From an uncultured Nocardiopsis sp. (GTDB lineage: Bacteria > Actinomycetota > Actinomycetes > Streptosporangiales > Streptosporangiaceae), in the NCBI GenBank assembly GCA_937957845.1, contig CALGOD010000581.1, positions 1 through 18,958 of the forward strand: a DNA stretch of 18,958 nucleotides, in the 5' to 3' direction. Position 1 is the first letter of the stretch. Every line of letters starts with the position of its first letter. Of this stretch, positions 7,717 through 13,742 are shown one piece after another. The notes beneath the pieces were generated by a model, which saw only the letters and a program-made list of their open reading frames with translations, was not told the DNA's origin and ran no database searches. The position numbers were made by a program, and so were the translations under genes.

Positions 7717-8690
7717 GCGCGGGAGCGGCGGAACTGGACGCGGCGGGGATCACCGGGAGGCCGCTGCGCGAGGCCTACCTCAGGTGTCGTGCCCTGCACG
7801 CCCAGCACGGACGCACCTACTACACGGCCACGCGCGTGCTGCCGCCCGGAAGCCGGCCCGGGGTGCACGCCCTGTACGGTTTCGCGCGGTGGGTGGACGA
7901 CATCATCGACGAGCCGCCGCCCGGCACCACCGTCGCCGAACAGGGCGCGCGCCTGGACGGCATCGACGCGGACCTGGCGAGGGCCCTGGACGGAAGAGCG
8001 GTCCGCGACGAGGCGAACGCACCGGTGCTCAGCGCCCTGGCGCACACGGCGGACCGGTACGGGTTGCCGCGCTCCTACTTCACCGCCTTCATGACCTCCA
8101 TGCGCATGGACCTGTCCGTCACCGGCTACCGGGACATGGGCCACCTGCGCGAGTACATGTACGGTTCTGCGGCGGTGATCGGACTCCAGGTGCTGCCGGT
8201 CCTGGGCACGGTGGCGCAGCGGGAGGAGGCCGCACCGCACGCCGCAGCGCTGGGTGAGGCCTTCCAATTGACCAACTTCCTGCGGGACGTGGCCGAGGAC
8301 CTGCGCCGCGGCCGCGTCTACCTGCCCTGGGACGTACTGACGGCACACGGCGTGGACCAGGGGTTGCTGGAGCGGTGCGAGCGGACCCGAAGACCCCACC
8401 CGCGCGTACGCGATGCCCTGGCCGATCTGGTGGAGGTCACCCAGGACTTCTATCGGCGGGCGGAACCGGGCATAGCGATGCTCTCCCCGGTCGCGCGCCC
8501 GTGTGTCGCCACCGCCTTCCGGCTCTACCGAGCGATCCTGGACGAGATACGTGCGGCCGACTACGACGTGTGGAGCGTCCGGCACCGGGTGTCGGACACA
8601 CGTAAGGCGGCTGCGGCCGTTCCCGCCCTCGCGCGCTCACTGATCGCCCGGTCGCTGCAGGGCCGGATACCGCGCCCCAGGACCGGTTGA
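7713..8690 (+). CDS. crtB: Phytoene synthase
   Basis: A 325-residue squalene/phytoene synthase. The first aspartate-rich motif is in FARWVDDIIDEPP (D62, D63, D66) and the second in LTNFLRDVAEDLRRGRVYLP (D192, D196). These bind the magnesium-diphosphates during head-to-head joining of two GGPP molecules. YYTATRVLPPGSRPGVHALY is also typical. The start is the ATG at 7713, which overlaps the crtI stop and follows a GGGAGGG ribosome binding site; earlier in-frame starts lie inside crtI and have no such site. Tight overlap implies translational coupling, matching production of the desaturase and synthase. Confidence 0.94.
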   Translation: MSAGAAELDAAGITGRPLREAYLRCRALHAQHGRTYYTATRVLPPGSRPGVHALYGFARWVDDIIDEPPPGTTVAEQGARLDGIDADLARALDGRAVRDEANAPVLSALAHTADRYGLPRSYFTAFMTSMRMDLSVTGYRDMGHLREYMYGSAAVIGLQVLPVLGTVAQREEAAPHAAALGEAFQLTNFLRDVAEDLRRGRVYLPWDVLTAHGVDQGLLERCERTRRPHPRVRDALADLVEVTQDFYRRAEPGIAMLSPVARPCVATAFRLYRAILDEIRAADYDVWSVRHRVSDTRKAAAAVPALARSLIARSLQGRIPRPRTG

Positions 8691-8707
8691 GAACCCGGGT
8701 CCGGTCC
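8680..8707 (+). repeat. Inverted repeat straddling the crtB stop
   Basis: Seven-base arms GGACCGG (8680-8686) and CCGGTCC (8701-8707) flank a 14-base loop holding the crtB stop codon. It could be a weak attenuator or stability hairpin before the Rieske gene, or chance in GC-rich DNA. Confidence 0.25.
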
Positions 8708-8756
8708 ACGCCCGGTCGTGCCGCGGACCCCGGCCCGACCTGTCTGGAGGATTCAC

Positions 8757-9767
8757 GTGACACTTCCCGATCCCCGGCCGCGGAGGCTTCCCCTGCGCCG
8801 CATGCCCGCCACCACCTGGAAGGCCCAGGAGCCGACCTGGAGGGAGGGATCGCCCGCGATCATCGGGGCGGCGCTCAAACGCGCGCTCGCCCGCCCCTCG
8901 GGCAACTGGTTCGTGCTGGCCGCGAGCGGCGAGGTGCGTACGGACCGGCCGTTCGGACGTGTGGTGGCGGGCACCGAACTGGTGGCCTGGCGCACCCCGG
9001 ACGGGACCGCCCACGCGGGTCCGGGCGCGTGCCCGCACCTGGGCGCACCGCTGTGCCGGGGCGCCGTCGACTCGGGAAGGCTGGTGTGCCGGTGGCACGG
9101 CCTGGCGCTGGGGAAGGAGGGGTTCCCCGGATGGGACCCCTATCCGGTGCACGACGACGGCGTGCTGGTGTGGGTGCGTCTGGACCGCGAGGGAGGGGAG
9201 GAACCCCTGGACGCACCGGTGGTGCCCGAACGTCCGGACCTTGCCCGGAGCCTGGCGGCGGTGGAGAGCATGGCGGGGCGATGCGAACCCGAGGACGTGA
9301 TGGCCAACCGGCTCGACCCCTGGCACGGCTCGTGGTTCCATCCCTACTCGTTCGTGGGGCTGAAGGTGACCGAGGTGCCCCAAGGGCCCGACCCCGACCC
9401 TGACCGCATGGTGGTCGACGTGGGGTTTCGCCTGGCGGGCCGTTGGGGCGTGCCGGTGCGGGCGGAGTTCCGTTGTCCCGAACCACGCACCGTGGTCATG
9501 CGCATCATCGAGGGAGAGGGGAAGGGCAGCGTCGTGGAGACCCATGCCACCCCGCTGGGGGTGGACGAGCACGGTGTGCCGCGCACGGCGATCATCGAGG
9601 CCACGGTCGCCTCCTCAGAACGCACGGGGTTCACGATCGCCCGGAGGGTGGCGGGTGCGGTGGTGCGTCCGGCCATCCGCATGGCCGCCCGGCGGCTGTG
9701 GAGGGACGACCTCGCCTACGCCGAACGCCGGTACCTGCTTCGCAGCACGGGCCGCTGGCCCGGATGA
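8757..9767 (+). CDS. Rieske non-heme iron oxygenase in carotenoid operon (crtV position)
   Basis: A 336-residue protein read from GTG 8757, with GGAGG eight bases upstream. The N-terminal half holds a Rieske [2Fe-2S] motif: C92-P-H94, 16 residues, then C111-R-W-H114. The second half carries N184-x2-D187-x2-H190-x4-H195 (NRLDPWHGSWFH). This fits the D/E-x2-H-x4-H mononuclear iron site of Rieske oxygenases; D317 or D318 near the C-terminus could be the third ligand. It is therefore likely an oxygenase (hydroxylase or demethylase), needing a reductase that is not in the window. It closes the crtE-I-B operon, 66 bases after crtB. As I recall, genes here in Streptomyces clusters are called crtV and given no firm function. 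A carotenoid substrate is inferred from context. Confidence 0.85.
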   Translation: MTLPDPRPRRLPLRRMPATTWKAQEPTWREGSPAIIGAALKRALARPSGNWFVLAASGEVRTDRPFGRVVAGTELVAWRTPDGTAHAGPGACPHLGAPLCRGAVDSGRLVCRWHGLALGKEGFPGWDPYPVHDDGVLVWVRLDREGGEEPLDAPVVPERPDLARSLAAVESMAGRCEPEDVMANRLDPWHGSWFHPYSFVGLKVTEVPQGPDPDPDRMVVDVGFRLAGRWGVPVRAEFRCPEPRTVVMRIIEGEGKGSVVETHATPLGVDEHGVPRTAIIEATVASSERTGFTIARRVAGAVVRPAIRMAARRLWRDDLAYAERRYLLRSTGRWPG

Positions 9768-9836
9768 CGCTGTGACCGGAGGCCGTCTGGACGCTCCCTC
9801 ACGGGTGCGGTGGCCCACGGGTGAACGGGAGCCGGC

Positions 9837-9855
9837 CGGGCGGAGTCCCCGCCCG
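9837..9855. terminator. Weak hairpin between convergent Rieske and crtU genes
   Basis: Seven-base arms CGGGCGG and CCGCCCG around a five-base loop, in the 112-base gap between the two convergent carotenoid operons. It is a plausible shared terminator but short; nothing else is seen in this gap apart from a repeated ACGGGTG at about 9801-9822. Confidence 0.4.
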
Positions 9856-9879
9856 TGGCGCTCGCCGGGCCGTCTCGCG

Positions 9880-11469
9880 TCAGCCCTCGTGGTGGGACGG
9901 GGCGCCGCGCGCCCACCGGGCGAGCGCCCGCAACGGGGCCGACCTGCCCCGCCGGGGCACGGTCCACAGCGTGTGCCCCGGTCTTCCCCACTGTGTCAGC
10001 AGCGCGTTGGCGGCGAGTACGCCGCTGGTGGCGGCGCGTTCCATCAGGGCCACGGGAAGGTCCGTGCGCACATGGTCGCCCGCCACCACCACGAACGGGT
10101 CGGGGGTGCTCACCCCGCACCGGTCATGGTGGCCGCCGGGCGCGAACAAAGGGCAGTCCGCCCGTAGTTCGTGACGGGAGTCCACCACCGGGGCGCCGGA
10201 CAACTCGGGATAGACGGCCTCGGCCTGCTTCCAGAGCCTGTCCCGCTCGAAGTCGGGATCGCACCCCTGGGCCAGTGAGTACGCGTGCAGCTCCACCACG
10301 GACCCGCCGGTACGCCGCGCCCACGCGCGGGCCTCGTCCTCGTAGCGTTCCAGGACGCTGATGTTGTCCAGGGTGGGATGACCCGCGGTCCCCAGGAAGG
10401 CGGGCCTGTGCGGGCGCACGGGCCGGCCGAGCCAGTAGCGCGACACCAGGAACGGGGGAGCGGTCTCCACCCGTGCCATCCGGTCGCGCCACGGGCCCGT
10501 GCCCAGTCCCGGTGAGGCCGCCACCAGGTCGCGGGTCCCGGCGGGGGTGGCGGCGAGCACCACGGCGTCGGCCCCGACGTCGAAGAACCCTCCCTCCAGG
10601 GTGCGTCCGCACACCGAGAACCGGTGCTTCGGACCGGGGACGACCTCCTCGACCCGGTGACCCGTACGGAAACGCACCCCCGACTCGGTGAGGTACTCCT
10701 GCAGGGGGTCCCACAGGGCCTGGGGGAAGGGGGAACGTGGAACGTCGAACACCAGACCCTCGGACGAGCCCAGGAAGTAGACGTGGAACATCACGGCCAG
10801 CTCGGCGGCCGACAGGTCACGCGGATCGGCGAAGAAGCTGCGTGTGAACACCTCGAAGGCCAGGTGCCGGGCCGTGGGAGGAAAACGGACCGCGTCCAGG
10901 AAGTCCTGGGCGCTCAGATGGTCCAGGCGTTCGAAGACGCCGGGCACGTCCACGTCGAGCAGTTGCAGGGCCGCGGGCAGGTTGACTCCGGCCAGGTCGC
11001 GTGGGGGAAAGCTCGGACTGGTCGCCGCCAGCACGGCGGCGTTCCACGGTGGGGTCCTGGGCAGCCACGAGAAGCGGTCGCGCGGACCGTCGCGGTGCAC
11101 GAGGGGGTAGTCCGTGAGCGGGACGAGGCGCTCCAGTCCGGGGTCCGCGCGGCGCAGGAGGCCGCGCAGGTTGTAGTACTGACGGAAGAACGCGTGGAAG
11201 CCGCGGGTCATGGTCGCGGGGGAACCGTCGGCGAGCGTGGTGGCCCAGCCGCACACGCGACCTCCCAGAGAGGACTCGCGTTCCACCACCGTCACGTCCA
11301 CGTCCCGCTCGGCCAGGGCGCAGGCCGCCGCGAGTCCGGCGATGCCCCCGCCGATCACGGCCACGTGGGGAACGGTGTCGGTACGCGGTCCGGTCACGGG
11401 AGGGGGCGGGACGGCCTCGGCCAGGGGGTCGCGTACGTCCTCGGGGCGTCCGGTGCCGTCGGTGGCCAT
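9880..11469 (-). CDS. crtU: Beta-carotene desaturase/methyl-shifting enzyme (isorenieratene synthase type)
   Basis: A 529-residue FAD-dependent oxidoreductase. After a Pro-rich N-terminus of about 33 residues comes VAVIGGGIAGLAAA with GGGIAG at 40-45, then VVERESSLGGRV. Residues 89-102, RGFHAFFRQYYNLR, are a block I recognise from CrtU proteins and not from CrtI. CrtU aromatises the beta-ionone rings of beta-carotene and moves one gem-dimethyl methyl, giving beta-isorenieratene and isorenieratene without SAM. The ATG at 11469 overlaps the crtT stop in TGATG, so the genes are coupled. The gene converges on the crtE-I-B-Rieske operon. A related amine-oxidase-like carotenoid isomerase is the main alternative, but gene company favours CrtU. 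Confidence 0.9.
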   Translation of the reverse strand: MATDGTGRPEDVRDPLAEAVPPPPVTGPRTDTVPHVAVIGGGIAGLAAACALAERDVDVTVVERESSLGGRVCGWATTLADGSPATMTRGFHAFFRQYYNLRGLLRRADPGLERLVPLTDYPLVHRDGPRDRFSWLPRTPPWNAAVLAATSPSFPPRDLAGVNLPAALQLLDVDVPGVFERLDHLSAQDFLDAVRFPPTARHLAFEVFTRSFFADPRDLSAAELAVMFHVYFLGSSEGLVFDVPRSPFPQALWDPLQEYLTESGVRFRTGHRVEEVVPGPKHRFSVCGRTLEGGFFDVGADAVVLAATPAGTRDLVAASPGLGTGPWRDRMARVETAPPFLVSRYWLGRPVRPHRPAFLGTAGHPTLDNISVLERYEDEARAWARRTGGSVVELHAYSLAQGCDPDFERDRLWKQAEAVYPELSGAPVVDSRHELRADCPLFAPGGHHDRCGVSTPDPFVVVAGDHVRTDLPVALMERAATSGVLAANALLTQWGRPGHTLWTVPRRGRSAPLRALARWARGAPSHHEG

Positions 11470-12227
11470 CAGTGGTCCGCCTCAGACGCGTCGAGCGGGC
11501 GCATACCGACGAAGGTGTGCGTGACCCCGTACTGCCAGCCGGGCAGAGGCGCGTCGGAGACCGAGACCAGGCCCGCCCGACGCATCCGCTCCAGCAGCGC
11601 GGTGCGGCCGTCGAACTCCAGGACGCTGCGCCACAGGTAGCGGAACAGGTCGGCGCGTCCGGTCAGGATCCTGCCCGCCGGGATGACCACGCCCCAGCAC
11701 ACCGCCGACCACACCGCACGGGCGGCGACCGAGTCGGCCACCGAGTACTCGTGCAGGACGAGCCGGCCCCCGGGCCGCAGGAGCGCGCGCACACCCGTCA
11801 GCAGTGCGTCGGGATCGGGGCAGTTGCGGATCAGGTAGGCGCCGAACACCGCGTCCACCGGTCCGTCCAGGTGCTCGGTGGCCCATGTGGGCGTCAGCTC
11901 CTCCGCGCGTGCCCGGTGGAAGGAGACCGAGGCGGGCCACCGCTTGGCGCGGGCGGCCTCCAGCATGCCGGACGAGGCGTCCACACCGACGATCCGGGCC
12001 TTCGGAAGGACACGCAGCAGGGCCGCGGTGGAGGCCCCGGTGCCGCACCCCAGGTCGAGCAGGCGCAGTCCGGCCCCCTCCCCGGGCAGACCGAGCCTTC
12101 GCGCGGAGATCTCCAGGTGCGCGTGGTAACCCGGGTTGGCGGCCACGAGCCGGTCGTAGGCCTTGGCGGCGTGGTCGAACTCGTCGGTGACCGTGCCGTC
12201 CTTCATGGCGTGCGTCGGGGTGTTCAC
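11469..12227 (-). CDS. crtT: Class I SAM-dependent methyltransferase of carotenoid locus
   Basis: A 252-residue protein with SAM-binding motif I LLDLGCGTG (residues 56-64), an acidic post-I VGVDAS, and LLRPGGRLVLHEY as the later strand/helix block, giving a UbiE/COQ5-like methyltransferase. The region after about residue 160 is hydrophobic and Trp-rich (ARAVWSAVCWGVVIPAGRIL), consistent with a lipophilic substrate or membrane contact. The GTG start at 12227 follows GGAGG five bases upstream. It is the first gene of crtT-crtU. The symbol follows the position of crtT in Streptomyces clusters from memory. The reaction is unknown: the isorenieratene route itself needs no methyl donor. Confidence 0.8.
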   Translation of the reverse strand: MNTPTHAMKDGTVTDEFDHAAKAYDRLVAANPGYHAHLEISARRLGLPGEGAGLRLLDLGCGTGASTAALLRVLPKARIVGVDASSGMLEAARAKRWPASVSFHRARAEELTPTWATEHLDGPVDAVFGAYLIRNCPDPDALLTGVRALLRPGGRLVLHEYSVADSVAARAVWSAVCWGVVIPAGRILTGRADLFRYLWRSVLEFDGRTALLERMRRAGLVSVSDAPLPGWQYGVTHTFVGMRPLDASEADH

Positions 12228-12289
12228 GGATTCCTCCGATGCCGGGTGTTCGCGTGCGGACGGCGGGCCTCCCGGTACATGCTGGGACC
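12228..12289. promoter_or_regulatory. Short divergent promoter region between crtT and crtY
   Basis: Only 62 bases separate the two divergent starts, so both promoters must lie here or extend into coding sequence. The crtT ribosome binding site occupies 12233-12237. A TACATG at 12276-12281, 8 bases before the crtY ATG, could be a -10 element giving a leaderless or near-leaderless crtY transcript; the match is weak. Confidence 0.35.
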
Positions 12290-13480
12290 ATGGCCGACTA
12301 CGACGTGGCGATCATCGGCGGAGGGGCCGCTGGCCTCACCCTTACCCACCGGCTGCGCGGGATCAACGACCGACGTGGCCGACCGCTGCGCGTCGCCCTG
12401 GTGGAGCCGCCACCGGGTCCGCACACCCCCGTGCCGCGCACATGGTGCTTCTGGGAACCGGATGGAGGGCCGTGGGACGGGCTGCTCACGGCACGGTGGG
12501 AGAACCTGTCCGTGAGAGGGCACGACGGGACCGTCCACTCCTCCCCGGCCACGCCCTACGTGTACAAGATGCTCAGGTCCACGGACGTGGACGCCTACGT
12601 GCGGACCTCGGCGGACGGGCGCGTGGAGGAGCTTCCGCTACTGGTCACCGGGGTCCGGGACGGCGCCGAGCACGCCGAGGTCCAGGCCAGGGAACCCGGC
12701 GGTGGCAGGGTGTCCCTGACCGCGACGTGGGTGTTCGACTCGAGGCCTCCACGACCCGCACCGCGCGGGCGGACCCATCTGCTCCAGCATTTCCGCGGCT
12801 GGTTCGTGCGCACGCCCGGGGACGCCTTCGATCCCGACGCGGCCGTGCTGATGGACCTGCGTCCTCCTCAGCCGCCGAACGGGGTGGCCTTCGGTTACGT
12901 ACTGCCCCTGTCACCGCGCGAGGCACTGGTGGAGTACACCGAGTTCGGCCGTGAGGCGCTCACGACGGAGGAGTACGAGCGGGCGCTCAAGGACTACTGC
13001 GGTCTGTTGGGACTGTCGGAGGTGGAGGTGACCGCCGCCGAACAGGGGATCATCCCGATGACCGACGCGGTGTTCCGTCCCAGGGTCGGACGGCGGGTGT
13101 TCCGGTTGGGCACGGCGGGCGGCGCGACCCGCCCCTCGACCGGGTACACGTTCAGCGGGGTGGGACGTCAGACGGCCGCCGTGGCGCATGCGTTGGCCCA
13201 GGGGCGGGTCCCGGTGCCGCCGGTACCGCATCGACGCCGCCACCTGGCGATGGACGCGGTCATGCTGCGCGCCCTGGACACCGGTCGGATCCGGGGCGCG
13301 GAGTTCTTCACCGGGTTGTTCGCGGCCAACCGCTTCGGTGACGTTCTGGCCTTTCTGGACGGGGGGTCGTGTCTGCGCCGGGAACTGGCGATGGGCCTGA
13401 CGACGCCGGTGCGGGCCATGTCGCTGACCAGTGTCGACCAGGTGTGGTACTCGCTGCGCACGCGGCTCCTCGGGGCCTGA
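12290..13480 (+). CDS. crtY: Lycopene beta-cyclase (FAD-dependent, CrtY/CrtL type)
   Basis: A 396-residue flavoprotein. The N-terminal dinucleotide-binding motif is VAIIGGGAAGL (GGGAAG at 10-15). R50-T-W-C-F-W-E is the cyclase block after the FAD fold. Later come EALVEYTEF and RPSTGYTFSGVGRQ, both typical of the lycopene cyclase family. It should cyclise both ends of lycopene to beta-carotene, the CrtU substrate. ATG 12290 was chosen because the GGG fold motif begins directly after it; upstream there is only a weak GGGA three bases away. The gene diverges from crtT-crtU. In the Streptomyces clusters I recall, crtY, crtT and crtU share one direction, so crtY looks inverted here. Confidence 0.9.
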   Translation: MADYDVAIIGGGAAGLTLTHRLRGINDRRGRPLRVALVEPPPGPHTPVPRTWCFWEPDGGPWDGLLTARWENLSVRGHDGTVHSSPATPYVYKMLRSTDVDAYVRTSADGRVEELPLLVTGVRDGAEHAEVQAREPGGGRVSLTATWVFDSRPPRPAPRGRTHLLQHFRGWFVRTPGDAFDPDAAVLMDLRPPQPPNGVAFGYVLPLSPREALVEYTEFGREALTTEEYERALKDYCGLLGLSEVEVTAAEQGIIPMTDAVFRPRVGRRVFRLGTAGGATRPSTGYTFSGVGRQTAAVAHALAQGRVPVPPVPHRRRHLAMDAVMLRALDTGRIRGAEFFTGLFAANRFGDVLAFLDGGSCLRRELAMGLTTPVRAMSLTSVDQVWYSLRTRLLGA

Positions 13481-13607
13481 GGTGGTTCGTCGCCCACACC
13501 GGGGAGGCGAGGGCCGCGGCGCCGGTCCGCGGGTGAGTCGAGGCGTTCGTGCCGGTGGAGGGTGGAGCGGGGTCCGGAAAGCCCGTCGGTGTTCCGAGGA
13601 GACCGGT

Positions 13608-13636
13608 GCCCCAGGGGCGCGTGTTGTGCCTGGGGC
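13608..13636. repeat. Inverted repeat downstream of crtY
   Basis: Eight-base perfect arms GCCCCAGG (13608-13615) and CCTGGGGC (13629-13636) with a 13-base loop, 127 bases after the crtY stop. It could be the crtY terminator or an operator; the loop is long for a terminator. Confidence 0.35.
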
Positions 13637-13663
13637 GGATGTGTGGTGCGTATGGGCTGGGGT

Positions 13664-13700
13664 AGTGTCTTGCCGTTAGATACTCGAAAAGCAAGATACT
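13664..13700. promoter_or_regulatory. Candidate operator/promoter upstream of the MMPL gene
   Basis: The gap 13481-13742 holds an AT-rich island, unusual for this DNA. AGTGTCTTGC (13664-13673) and GCAAGATACT (13691-13700) form an inverted repeat with one mismatch in ten. A third half-site, AGATACT (13678-13684), lies between them and repeats the right half 16 bases earlier. CAAGATA/TATCTTG half-sites are common in operators of MarR-type regulators. No convincing -35/-10 pair was found. The site is 43-79 bases before the MMPL start. Confidence 0.55.
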
Positions 13701-13742
13701 TTTATTCCGAGTCGAAGTCGGCGGTAGAGAGGGACAGCGGAC

